From the IMG/VR virus record IMGVR_UViG_3300021957_000209, positions 1-29,138 of that record: 29,138 bases of DNA. One strand, written 5' to 3'. The position numbers were made by a program, and so were the translations under genes. The notes beneath the pieces are model-generated. The model saw only the letters and a program-made list of their open reading frames with translations. It was not told where the DNA came from and ran no database searches. This document shows, piece after piece, positions 14,714-22,138 of this stretch. Positions within the stretch are counted from its first letter, which is position 1. Each line of letters opens with the position of its first letter. The DNA comes from a virus.

Positions 14714-15383
14714 GTTAATTTCTTATTCACAAGTAAATAAAGAAGTGTTTGAAGAAACTGATGTTAAAAACATTGAAGATATTGTTGCATATTGTGCTAG
14801 AGTATCAAATCCTTCTAATCAGGATAATACAGAGACTAATGAAAAATTACTAAAATACTTAATTAGAGAAAGACATTGGTCACCGTTTGAAATGGTTAAT
14901 GTTTGTTTAGAAATTACTACCACACGGGACATTGCTAGACAGATTCTAAGACATCGTTCTTTTTCTTTTCAAGAGTTTAGTCAACGCTATGCTAATCCTT
15001 TAAATGACTTAAAGTCTGTGAGGAGAGAAGCGAGATTACAAGATACGAAAAATAGACAAAACTCAATTGATACTGATGATAACGCATTACAACAATCTTG
15101 GAATGGTCAGCAAGACTTAGTATGGCTAGCAGCAGTAAAAGCGTACAACTGGGCTATCGAGCGAGGAATTGCTAAAGAGCAAGCAAGAGCAGTTCTACCA
15201 GAGGGCTTAATAGAGTCTAGAGTTTATGTAAATGGTACACTCAGATCGTGGCTACACTACATTGACTTGAGAGAGAAAAACGGAACGCAAAAAGAACATA
15301 TGGAAATCGCTAGAGCTTGCGCTGATGTCATTACTAAAATATTCCCGATGGGTGATACTTACTTAGCCCCCTCCAAAAGATGA
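14703..15383 (+). CDS. thyX: Flavin-dependent thymidylate synthase
   Basis: ThyX makes dTMP from dUMP with methylene-tetrahydrofolate, FAD and NADPH. The signature RHRx7S is present as RHRSFSFQEFS (84-94 counted from GTG 14703), followed by QRYAN. The C-terminal half keeps the ARAVLPEGL segment and the Arg-rich region (ESRVYVNGTLRSWLHYIDLR) found in the family. Length (226-228 residues) is normal. Start may be GTG 14703 or ATG 14697. It follows a dUTPase-fold gene and its stop overlaps the glycosyltransferase start as ATGA. Canonical motifs favour ordinary dTMP synthesis rather than a hydroxymethylating variant, though this cannot be excluded. Confidence 0.95.
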   Translation: MEVKLISYSQVNKEVFEETDVKNIEDIVAYCARVSNPSNQDNTETNEKLLKYLIRERHWSPFEMVNVCLEITTTRDIARQILRHRSFSFQEFSQRYANPLNDLKSVRREARLQDTKNRQNSIDTDDNALQQSWNGQQDLVWLAAVKAYNWAIERGIAKEQARAVLPEGLIESRVYVNGTLRSWLHYIDLREKNGTQKEHMEIARACADVITKIFPMGDTYLAPSKR

Positions 15384-16498
15384 CAATCGGATTTTTAACA
15401 CAGTATTATAGAGGATTAGGACATTCTCAACGAATAAAGTTCATAGCAGAGCAAACAGCTAAACATGAAAAAGTAGTTGTTATGGATCAATTGTTTGAGC
15501 CTCCTATTAAGTTAAGCGTACCTCACATATCTTTTTTAAAGAACTTCACCGTGCCAAGTATGGATGAAATGTTTAAGTTCATCATGCAAGAGCCTTTAAT
15601 ATACTTTAGAATTAAAAGATTTATTGATACTTTAGAAAAATATGATGTTAAAACTTTAGTGTGTGAAGGATTTCCTTTTTGTAGGCAACAATTTGCCCAC
15701 GAATATTTTAGGTACTTTGAAGAGTGTAAAAAAAGAAATATCAAGATTATAATTTCTGTAAGAGACTTTCCCTGGGACGAACCTCATAATTCATCTTTAC
15801 AAGACTGGGTTTTATACACGCAGAATATAGTAATTAAACATTATGCTGATGCGTTATTAGTGCACGGAGATGAAGAGATCTTACCTCTTTTGAGTGATAG
15901 AACTAGACATGCTAATTCTAAAAGTATAATTGATGATATAGAAGATAAAATTATGTACACGGGTTACGTGTGTGACGAAGATCAACCCGTCCACTCTCGC
16001 AAGAACAATAATATTTTTGTTAGCACAGGATTAAACAAAGACGAATCTGTAATGATATTTAAGCGCATTGCCGATATAGCAAGTATCTTTCCAGAGTATA
16101 ATTTTATTATGCCTATTGCTAATAAATATAAGAATATCGGGGGTAGAAAGAACAAAAATATATTTCTTGTTGAGTATGTTCCTGAATTACGTAATAAACT
16201 AACTGACTGCTCTGCGTATATTACTTATGGTGGATATAACGCTACCACTGAAATTTTAAAGGGCAGAATTCCCTCTATAGTGATTCCTCGTCAATCAGGG
16301 CAAAAATTAGAACAATTTATAAGAGCATATGCTTTTGAACCTTATGATTATTATAAAGTAATGAACTTTTCTGAAATTACAAGAGCAGACAAGATTTTAG
16401 AAACAGTACTAAATGGATATACTCCTGCAAAATTCAAGTTTAATTTAAAAGGGGCTAGCAACTCTGCTAAGATGATATGTGATATACACCAAAGATAA
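15380..16498 (+). CDS. GT-B glycosyltransferase (MurG/COG4671-like)
   Basis: A 372-residue protein with the two-Rossmann GT-B plan. The N-terminal glycine loop RGLGHSQR is at 11-18. DALLVHGDEE near 157-166 and YTGYVC at 193-198 mark the link between domains. The C-terminal domain starts with IFVSTGL. The donor-binding stretch YITYGGYNATTEIL is at 280-293, followed by IPSIVIPR at 297-304, as in GT28/MurG relatives. No signal peptide or membrane segment is seen, so it acts in the cytoplasm. Acceptor candidates are modified DNA bases, a small molecule or a host surface-sugar precursor. It is coupled to thyX (ATGA) and to the following methyltransferase-like gene (20-base overlap). Confidence 0.8.
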   Translation: MTIGFLTQYYRGLGHSQRIKFIAEQTAKHEKVVVMDQLFEPPIKLSVPHISFLKNFTVPSMDEMFKFIMQEPLIYFRIKRFIDTLEKYDVKTLVCEGFPFCRQQFAHEYFRYFEECKKRNIKIIISVRDFPWDEPHNSSLQDWVLYTQNIVIKHYADALLVHGDEEILPLLSDRTRHANSKSIIDDIEDKIMYTGYVCDEDQPVHSRKNNNIFVSTGLNKDESVMIFKRIADIASIFPEYNFIMPIANKYKNIGGRKNKNIFLVEYVPELRNKLTDCSAYITYGGYNATTEILKGRIPSIVIPRQSGQKLEQFIRAYAFEPYDYYKVMNFSEITRADKILETVLNGYTPAKFKFNLKGASNSAKMICDIHQR

Positions 16499-17108
16499 GT
16501 TAGTAGATTTAATCGAAAAACATTATTTAGCCTCTCATTATAAAGAGGCGATAGTGCTTGCAGAAAAGGCTAAGAAAAAATACTTAGAAAGTAAAGGTGA
16601 TCCAAGCAAATTTACTAAAAAAGCTAATAAATTATATCAAAGAGAACTAATAAGAAACTATAGTCTTCTTGCTTATAGACATTCTCCGTCAGATGGGGTA
16701 ATTTACCTTACGCTAAAGGAAAAGAAGATGTTAAGTTTGTTTCAAGAGTGTAATAAAATTATCTATATTGGTTGTGGATATTACCCATTTTCTCTATTCA
16801 ACTTACACAAGAAATACAAACACTTAGAGCTTATTGGAGTTGAGCGGGATAAGATAGCTTTCCTAAGTTCTTTTCAATTAGTTAATAATTCCCCAGCTAA
16901 AAACAACTTAAAAATTAAGCATTGTGATGGTATAGATTTTGATTTTAATAGTTTAGATGATAAAGATTTAGTTTTTATAGCTCCTGAAATAGATCATAAG
17001 AATATTACTAACAGAATTATTTCTCAATCTTTGGTAAAGTTTTTTAAATGTTCAATGTCTTATGATAAGGGATGGTTTGCGGAGTTCTCAAATGACAAAA
17101 AGAATTAA
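16479..17108 (+). CDS. Rossmann-fold, methyltransferase-like protein, copy 1
   Basis: A 209-residue protein starting with GTG 16479; no ATG in frame is suitable. Residues 1-60 are helical and lysine-rich. Residues 94-175 form a SAM-binding-like core: IIYIGCGYYPFS (G98-C-G100, P103), an acid Glu122 in LIGVERD at the end of the second strand, and KHCDGIDFDF with Asp150 at the third, followed by LVFIAPEID. The GCGxxP loop recalls nicotianamine synthases and related SAM enzymes, but overall length is shorter and similarity is from memory. The next gene is a clear paralog. Either methyl or aminopropyl-type transfer is possible. It overlaps the glycosyltransferase gene by 20 bases. Confidence 0.6.
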   Translation: MIYTKDKLVDLIEKHYLASHYKEAIVLAEKAKKKYLESKGDPSKFTKKANKLYQRELIRNYSLLAYRHSPSDGVIYLTLKEKKMLSLFQECNKIIYIGCGYYPFSLFNLHKKYKHLELIGVERDKIAFLSSFQLVNNSPAKNNLKIKHCDGIDFDFNSLDDKDLVFIAPEIDHKNITNRIISQSLVKFFKCSMSYDKGWFAEFSNDKKN

Positions 17109-17706
17109 AGAATTAGAAAAAAGTTGGAAAGACTTAATTGTTAGGTCTGAGTTATCCAAGTTAAAAGAATTTAATGATTTGGCTAAAGATTTGTCAGATG
17201 AAAGTACTTTTAAAACCGTCAGGTCACAGCTCGTTTTTGAGAAGACAGAGGCTAACTCTTGGATATATAAGACTCTTGCTGAGAAAAAGAAATTAAAATT
17301 ATTTGATAAGTGTTCTCGTCTTATTCTAATTGGCGCAGGTATGTTCCCTTATTCTATGATTGATATCCAAAGAAAATATCCTCACTTAAAACAAATCGGT
17401 CTTGAAATAATTAAAGAAAGGGCTGTCATTGCTAATGAATTAATAAAGTATGGGCCTCTAAAAGATGGTATAAAAATACTTAATTGTGACGGTCTTTTAT
17501 TTGACTATTCTAAATTAAGCTTTGATGATTTAATATTTATATCTTGTGATGTAGATAGTGAAGCGATGATCAAAGAAATCATGCAAAAAAGTAAGGCGCA
17601 CATTTTTATCTGTGCGCCTTATAATAAAAAGTGGTTAGAATCAGAGATAGGAAAACTTAATATTCAAATTCCGGGCGATGGCTCGCCTCTATCTTACTTA
17701 GAATAA
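17092..17706 (+). CDS. Rossmann-fold, methyltransferase-like protein, copy 2
   Basis: A 204-residue paralog of the previous gene. I use ATG 17092, 7 bases after GGAG at 17081; an in-frame ATG at 17062 has no such site. Matching segments are LILIGAGMFPYS (G81-A-G83), QIGLEIIKER with Glu105, and ILNCDGLLFDYSKLSFDDLIFI with Asp133. The N-terminal 60 residues are helical and highly charged but differ from copy 1. It overlaps copy 1 by 17 bases. Its last 13 bases are shared with a leftward ORF, and a strong GC-rich hairpin lies in its coding sequence at 17592-17621. Tandem duplication and divergence suggest a heterodimer or two successive steps. Confidence 0.6.
   Translation: MTKRIKELEKSWKDLIVRSELSKLKEFNDLAKDLSDESTFKTVRSQLVFEKTEANSWIYKTLAEKKKLKLFDKCSRLILIGAGMFPYSMIDIQRKYPHLKQIGLEIIKERAVIANELIKYGPLKDGIKILNCDGLLFDYSKLSFDDLIFISCDVDSEAMIKEIMQKSKAHIFICAPYNKKWLESEIGKLNIQIPGDGSPLSYLE
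17585..17621 (-). terminator. Intrinsic terminator for the leftward operon, inside a rightward gene
   Basis: A perfect 11-bp inverted repeat, TAAGGCGCACA (17592-17602) and TGTGCGCCTTA (17611-17621), with an 8-base loop. On the minus strand it is followed by C and six T (17590-17585), the classic rho-independent form. On the plus strand it is followed by ATAATAAAAAG, with no T-run, so it should act leftward only. It lies 72 bases beyond the last leftward stop codon. Confidence 0.8.
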
Positions 17707-17825
17707 TTAATTTTTTGTTTTCCGTATAAGTCTTTCAACTTTACTAGTGATTTCCTTTTTAGGGGTTTTTGCTTCTTCTTTTTTAATTTAGGCATCGAAC
17801 GCTGAAATACTTCAGGAACTATCAT
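17694..17825 (-). CDS. Small basic protein, 43 residues
   Basis: A short ORF starting MIVPEVFQRSMPKL and continuing with runs of lysine (KKKK, KPLKRK). It begins on the base where the preceding leftward ORF stops (TAATG), which is the coupling used by its neighbours, and so is probably translated. It resembles no family I know. The basic, low-complexity make-up suggests nucleic-acid binding or a virion-packaged peptide. Its 3' end overlaps the convergent rightward gene by 13 bases. It is short enough that chance cannot be ruled out. Confidence 0.5.
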   Translation of the reverse strand: MIVPEVFQRSMPKLKKKKQKPLKRKSLVKLKDLYGKQKINYSK

Positions 17826-18019
17826 TATTTTACTGTTTTAACCGACTGAGAGTTAGGATTTTTAATCTCTTTAATGGTTAAGTTATGTCCAGTACGATAG
17901 TACTCAAGGGTTTCACGTTTTTTTGCAGGGTCATACTCTTCACGCAAACCGTAACGATTGTCCCCAATCGTTACAGATTTACCTTCTCGCATTTCGACAC
18001 CTGAAATGGACTTAGCCAT
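17825..18019 (-). CDS. Hypothetical protein, 64 residues
   Basis: A short, soluble, charged protein (MAKSISGVEMREGKSVT, later GLREEYDPAKKRETLEYY). No signal peptide, membrane helix or known motif is visible. It is coupled to both neighbours by TAATG overlaps and sits near the end of the virion operon. The predicted beta-rich character hints at a small structural or assembly protein, but no family is recognised. Confidence 0.65.
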   Translation of the reverse strand: MAKSISGVEMREGKSVTIGDNRYGLREEYDPAKKRETLEYYRTGHNLTIKEIKNPNSQSVKTVK

Positions 18020-18297
18020 TACTTCATATCCTTAATGACTCTTCCGCCCATGCCACCAGTTACAGATTCAGATGCTACACGAGCACCCTTTGTAATTGGG
18101 CCACGAGCACCTGGTGTATTATCACCAGTGCGATAGTTACCACCAACTTTAGGTGCGCCTTCGTCCATATACCCCATGCCTTTTTTCATGCCAGGACCGA
18201 CGTTTGCTCCGTTAGAACCATCAGCAGCGCGTGAAGGAGCTGCCGCAGAAGCGATACCTTCATTTGGTTGTTTAGCAGATTTACCAATCATTGCCAT
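18019..18297 (-). CDS. Glycine-rich hypothetical protein, 92 residues
   Basis: Low-complexity, probably disordered protein rich in Gly, Ala and Lys (GPGMKKGMGYMD, GARGPITKGARV). The start ATG 18297 is preceded by a clear AAGGAG (minus strand, near 18308-18313). No family is recognised. Short disordered Gly-rich proteins of this type are common among phage virion operons, so a minor virion role is possible. It is linked to the next ORF by TAATG. Confidence 0.65.
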   Translation of the reverse strand: MAMIGKSAKQPNEGIASAAAPSRAADGSNGANVGPGMKKGMGYMDEGAPKVGGNYRTGDNTPGARGPITKGARVASESVTGGMGGRVIKDMK

Positions 18298-18318
18298 TTT
18301 TCATTCTCCTTTTTAAAA

Positions 18319-18933
18319 TTAGCTAATTAAAGCTGTTACTGTTTCAGTCATATTACCGGCGTTTGCTCCACCTGTTGATGCTACAACAGTTACTGTGATG
18401 TCAGGACTACCTGTACCAACAACACGAGTATGCTCACCTGCACCAAGACGACAGTAGTTAATCTCAACGTTTGCATTTGCAGCAATACCTGAGTTAACAC
18501 CTGTTCCATCACAGAAGCTCATTTCAACAGCTTTTGTAGTGGTCATTTGAGCCAGGGTACCAAAGTGGTTAACAGCTGATTCAGCGTTTGTAAATTTACA
18601 GTTCTCGAACAACAGTGTGCAAGAACCGATTCCAGATTTAGTCACATTAAAGGTGTTTGATGTCTTTGCAGCATCAGAACCTTGGAATGTAATGTTTTTA
18701 AATGAGATAACACCTGATGAGGTATTAGCAATAGTCATATCACCATCAATGATGATTTCGTCGGGATCTCCGACACCTACAAATGCATAGTCAGAAGCGC
18801 TAAGTGCTGTAGGGGCTGTGTAAGTACCTGGGAACATCAACACACCGTTGTTGCCCTGAGTTAGATCAGCAGCAGCAATGTCAGTAATAGAAGCTCCGAA
18901 CCCGTCGATACCACGTTTATCAAAAGTAGCCAT
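18319..18933 (-). CDS. Beta-helix-like probable virion protein
   Basis: A 204-residue protein with short repeated strands typical of right-handed parallel beta-helices: IIIDGDMTIANTSSGVISF, ITFQGSD, CTLLFENCKFTNAES, AVEMSFCDG and VEINYCRLG. Folds of this kind occur in phage tailspikes and decoration or fibre proteins. No catalytic motif of a lyase is clear and the helix is short, about 5-6 turns. It is preceded by the only sizeable gap in the leftward operon (68 bases), which holds a promoter-like sequence, and by a strong AAGGAG at an 8-base spacing. High expression, as for an abundant virion or decoration protein, is therefore likely. Confidence 0.65.
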   Translation of the reverse strand: MATFDKRGIDGFGASITDIAAADLTQGNNGVLMFPGTYTAPTALSASDYAFVGVGDPDEIIIDGDMTIANTSSGVISFKNITFQGSDAAKTSNTFNVTKSGIGSCTLLFENCKFTNAESAVNHFGTLAQMTTTKAVEMSFCDGTGVNSGIAANANVEINYCRLGAGEHTRVVGTGSPDITVTVVASTGGANAGNMTETVTALIS

Positions 18934-18969
18934 AGTTTTTTCTCCTTAAGAAAAGATTATTTATGATTG

Positions 18970-18998
18970 ATTGTCACAAATATCTGTATATATGTCAA
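18970..18998 (-). promoter_or_regulatory. Sigma70-like promoter before the beta-helix gene
   Basis: On the minus strand TTGACA (18998-18993, perfect -35), a 17-base spacer and GACAAT (18975-18970, 4 of 6) are seen. A CATAAATA resembling T4 late promoters lies just downstream at 18965-18958. AAGGAG at 18947-18942 follows, then the start at 18933. Which element is used cannot be told. Confidence 0.5.
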
Positions 18999-19001
18999 AA
19001 T

Positions 19002-19205
19002 TTATTTATTCTTTTTCCTAAGAGGTTTACCAGCCGCACGGAGAGCTATTGCTACCGCTTGACGACGCTGTGCCTCTTTAGGCGTAATACCCATACGTTT
19101 GGCTAAAGTCCGGACGCCCTTAGCACGAGCTTTTGAAGGTTTTTTCATAAGCTCCTTAATATTTGTAGAAACTGTTTTTTGTGATTTACCGCGTTTAAGA
19201 GGCAT
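19002..19205 (-). CDS. Small basic protein, DUF6496-like
   Basis: A 67-residue, very basic protein. It starts MPLKRGKSQKTVSTNIKELM and ends AVAIALRAAGKPLRKKNK, a frame I associate with the DUF6496 family of short phage proteins (KGKS...TVS.NI...QAVAIAL..AG). A central insertion (KARAKGVRTLAKRMGITPKEAQRR) is longer than I remember. It overlaps the preceding gene by 11 bases. The function is unknown; DNA contact or head-tail assembly is conceivable from charge alone. Confidence 0.7.
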   Translation of the reverse strand: MPLKRGKSQKTVSTNIKELMKKPSKARAKGVRTLAKRMGITPKEAQRRQAVAIALRAAGKPLRKKNK

Positions 19206-19797
19206 TCATCATTCTCACAGATGGAGGAGTCATATCATTATCCTCAGTATTATCTTCTTCTTCCGTATTTGCTAGTTCTTTCATTTTTGCCATGTGAACA
19301 TCTTCTACATAAGCGTGTTCATCTACCATATTCATTTCTTCTGCTAATTCCATAATCATATCAGCATAGTGTTGAGTCTTCTCAACCTGATCTTCAGTTG
19401 CCATGTTTGCCGCGATTGCTTTTTTCTCTACCTTGAATAGCATATCATGAAGCATTGCAGACTCAACTGCCGCATCAGAAGCTTCAATATCTTTATACAC
19501 TGCAACAGCTGATGGACAAATATCAAAGTGTTTACTCTTAAAATCGCCTACAACAACTTGATCTGCGGGAACTTCTGCTGTTTCAGATTCAGGCATTGGG
19601 GTATCAGTAGAATATACTAAATAATCACGTGCACCATTCATCATAGCAGAACATTTAGCAAGCTTGTTAGTCCACCAAGTTGGAAGTGATGCTTCCATAT
19701 CTTGTGGCAAAGAATCTAAAATATCATTAGCATCTTCAATAATGGTTCTGCACATTCTACGTGAAGAAGCTACATCCGTATGTCCATCTTTTTTCAT
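19195..19797 (-). CDS. Hypothetical phage protein, 200 residues
   Basis: An acidic, helical protein. The N-terminal segment (KDGHTDVASSRRMCRTIIED, later SLPTWWTNKLAKCSAMMNGARDYL) resembles a type of conserved protein I have seen in virion regions of aquatic phages, though I cannot name it. A middle FKSKHFDICPSAVAVYKDIEASDA segment and long acidic helices follow. It is linked by ATGA to the gene before and overlaps the basic 67-residue protein after it by 11 bases. An acidic protein next to two basic ones may indicate a complex. Role unknown; structural or scaffolding is a guess. Confidence 0.65.
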   Translation of the reverse strand: MKKDGHTDVASSRRMCRTIIEDANDILDSLPQDMEASLPTWWTNKLAKCSAMMNGARDYLVYSTDTPMPESETAEVPADQVVVGDFKSKHFDICPSAVAVYKDIEASDAAVESAMLHDMLFKVEKKAIAANMATEDQVEKTQHYADMIMELAEEMNMVDEHAYVEDVHMAKMKELANTEEEDNTEDNDMTPPSVRMMNAS

Positions 19798-20003
19798 TTA
19801 CGTTTCCTTTTAAATCCTATTGGCTTGGAATATTTAATAGGATACCCAAGCGAACGTTCATTATTGATAAATTTCTCAAGTGTAGAATAACCCAATTTGC
19901 CACTGGTGGCAAGTTTTCTAATTCGTTCATTACGGCGTATACCTTGGTTTGGGAATCTTAAAAACTTAAATTTTCCAACTTTGCGTAGCACTTTAGGTTT
20001 CAT
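19794..20003 (-). CDS. Small basic protein, 69 residues
   Basis: I use ATG 20003 (MKPKVLRKVGKFKFLRF); an earlier in-frame ATG at 20030 would lie deeper in the radical SAM gene. The protein is strongly basic and ends KPIGFKRKRK. It overlaps the radical SAM stop by 11 bases and the next gene by ATGA. No Shine-Dalgarno is evident, so translation may depend on coupling. No family recognised. It directly follows the radical SAM enzyme and could be its substrate, but has no cysteine and only ordinary Tyr, Ser and Lys residues to modify. Confidence 0.6.
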   Translation of the reverse strand: MKPKVLRKVGKFKFLRFPNQGIRRNERIRKLATSGKLGYSTLEKFINNERSLGYPIKYSKPIGFKRKRK

Positions 20004-20991
20004 ATGTTGTATTTTGAGCATAAGCATCAAAAACAGTTTTCTCTCCTGTCTTTAAATTTTGCTCTTCCTTTTCTATTGAAGATATGAGTTTACCACACTG
20101 CGATTTACACAATTTAAATGATCTCTCATAACCTTTTAAATAATCTTGAAGTTTATTCCAATAATCATAACTTAAAATCTTTTCCATGGGAACATGAAAA
20201 CCGTTAAACATACGTTCAAACTTAGGAGGATAGTAAAAACGATCCCCAGATGTCTCATCATAGTAATGACCGCCTGTCCAACAACACCTAAAAACTAAAC
20301 CCTCTGGAGAGACATACCACTTACCCCAATCATCCCACACGCAACGAATTATTTTCTCCGCTGTCTTGATTGCGTCAGTTTTTTTAGTATGAACAAATTT
20401 TCCAGATTTAGGAGCGAATACGTCACGAGAAGTCTTTACAGTAGAAAATGTAGTAAATCCAGAATCTACGGCAATTTGTTTAGCTGTGTCTACCTGATGT
20501 TTATTGTGCTCAAAAACAATATACTTCCAATGTACTTGAGGCCTTTGAGTAGCTATAACTGACTTTGCGTTTGCTAGCACATTTTCAAACTTAGTATTAA
20601 TACGGTACTTAGAGTGGGTATCTTCTAAACCATCTAAATCAAAGTTTATAATGTCTTTATCTGTTAAAATATTTCCCACTTCGGTCCAATAATCATGACC
20701 ATGTATTCCGCCGTTTGTGTGTATTTTAATTTTAGTGCCTTGTGACTTTACGTATGAAATTATTTCTCTGAAATCTTTATTCATTATAGAGTCTCCAAAA
20801 TTACCGTTTAATAGTAACCACTCTACATTTTGTAAAAGTTCGGGATAGAATAATTTTTGAAAATTGTCATACGTAATTGTATGTTGTTTATCATTTAAAT
20901 TTACTCTGAGAGGTTTCCAACGATGACACGCGGGGCATCGAGCATTACACCTAAATGTAAGCTCTGTTGTTAATTGTCGATATTTTTTCAT
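19993..20991 (-). CDS. Radical SAM enzyme with SPASM-like C-terminal cysteines
   Basis: A 332-residue protein with the radical SAM cluster motif C15-x3-C19-x2-C22 in TFRCNARCPACHRW. A partial TIM barrel follows: LLLNGNFGDSI replaces the GGEP loop and NFDLDGL and HWKYIVF form later strands. The C-terminal part has Cys217, Cys236, Cys237, Cys295 and Cys299, around YVSPEGLVFRCCW and LCKSQC, resembling SPASM or twitch domains that bind auxiliary clusters and often mark peptide-modifying enzymes. It sits within the tail operon, joined by TAATG to a tail fibre gene and overlapping a small basic protein, so modification of a virion protein is one possibility. Family assignment is secure; the substrate is unknown. 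Confidence 0.88.
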   Translation of the reverse strand: MKKYRQLTTELTFRCNARCPACHRWKPLRVNLNDKQHTITYDNFQKLFYPELLQNVEWLLLNGNFGDSIMNKDFREIISYVKSQGTKIKIHTNGGIHGHDYWTEVGNILTDKDIINFDLDGLEDTHSKYRINTKFENVLANAKSVIATQRPQVHWKYIVFEHNKHQVDTAKQIAVDSGFTTFSTVKTSRDVFAPKSGKFVHTKKTDAIKTAEKIIRCVWDDWGKWYVSPEGLVFRCCWTGGHYYDETSGDRFYYPPKFERMFNGFHVPMEKILSYDYWNKLQDYLKGYERSFKLCKSQCGKLISSIEKEEQNLKTGEKTVFDAYAQNTTYET

Positions 20992-22121
20992 TATGCTAAA
21001 CTAAATATTGTTACTACTGTACCAGACGGGATAGATGCGTCTTTAAATTGAATAGTATCATTAGATAAGTGATATACAAATTCTGTGTTACCTTGGGTAA
21101 TTCCGTCTAAAGATACTACAGCAATGTTAGCATGAGAAGTTATATCTCGTCCAACGAAAAAGCAATTTGAGGTGCCTAGGGCTGTGTTAACGTTAGTAAA
21201 AGGTGTCATTTCTGTTGAAGCTACAACATTACCTGAAACTACATTAATATTAGCATTAAGGCGTGTATATGTGACAAAATCATTTGATGCTGCAACAGCT
21301 ACGTTAGTTACACGTCTTGCTTCAACAGCCGTGGCAAAAGTGCTATTGGCATCAATTCTAGCCTGCAAAGCAGCTACATTGTCTGTCATAGAAACATGAA
21401 CGTCAGTTCCTGTATATGTTATATTTGAAGCAGCTAAAAGACCTACAGCGATATTACTTAAAGTTACTGCTGATAAAGAAGTGTTAGACGGGGGATCTTG
21501 AGTATCTGCTACAGTAAATGTTTTAGCAGACTCATCATAAAAGAATGCTGCATTTCCTTGATTACCTCTATTAAATAGTATTCCAACATCACTAGAGGGA
21601 GAGCCTGTTGCTCCTTCATTCAACATTATCATTCTATCTTCTACTGTTAAACTTGTAGAATCAACAATAGTTTGATCACCATTTACTGTAAGATTACCTG
21701 TTATTATTAGGTCATCTTGCATAGTTACTTCACCGGTAAACGGAGTTGTACCGTTAATTATATTAGTTACATTTGTGGAAGTTTGGTTAAGGTTAGCTAA
21801 GAGTTGAATAGTGTTAGCGATGGCAGAGAGCGAGTTGCCACTCACGATACCAATATTAGCAGTAGCTTGAACACTATTAGCAGCTGCGTTAAATGACACT
21901 ATATCTACATTATTCTCTACAGTGTTAATATTTGACTGAAGAGAATTAATGTTAGACGTAAGATCAACATGCACTGCGGCAGAATTCGCAGCAGCTGTTA
22001 AAGCAATCAAACCTACAGCACCTGGACTTAAATGCCTGGTGCCGATAGCGCCGTTTGCTAATAAAGCAGCACTTAGTGCGTTATCTGATATTACAGTCCC
22101 TGTTACACGAGTTAAAGCCAT
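20991..22121 (-). CDS. Tail fibre protein
   Basis: A 376-residue, Ala/Asn/Thr/Ser-rich protein. Residues about 45-120 form long heptad-like repeats with many Asn and Val (SNINSLQSNINTVENNV), suggesting a trimeric coiled coil. From about 140 a DLIITGNLTVNGD stretch and a following EDRMIMLNEG, GILFNRG and AAFFYDES segment match a common beta-rich phage fibre module. The C-terminus is a small beta domain. It probably forms part of a fibre or side-tail protein contacting the host. ATG 22121 follows AAGGAG closely. The stop overlaps the radical SAM start. Confidence 0.75.
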   Translation of the reverse strand: MALTRVTGTVISDNALSAALLANGAIGTRHLSPGAVGLIALTAAANSAAVHVDLTSNINSLQSNINTVENNVDIVSFNAAANSVQATANIGIVSGNSLSAIANTIQLLANLNQTSTNVTNIINGTTPFTGEVTMQDDLIITGNLTVNGDQTIVDSTSLTVEDRMIMLNEGATGSPSSDVGILFNRGNQGNAAFFYDESAKTFTVADTQDPPSNTSLSAVTLSNIAVGLLAASNITYTGTDVHVSMTDNVAALQARIDANSTFATAVEARRVTNVAVAASNDFVTYTRLNANINVVSGNVVASTEMTPFTNVNTALGTSNCFFVGRDITSHANIAVVSLDGITQGNTEFVYHLSNDTIQFKDASIPSGTVVTIFSLA

Positions 22122-22138
22122 ACTAGCTCCTTAATTTA

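Noticed and set aside
14703-15383. ThyX as a hydroxymethylating enzyme for modified pyrimidine DNA
   Set aside because: The signature RHRx7S and flanking residues are those of ordinary ThyX; nothing in the sequence points to altered chemistry.
16479-17706. True nicotianamine synthases
   Set aside because: Only the GxGxxP-type loop and Rossmann order resemble them; both proteins are shorter and no other family motif was recognised.
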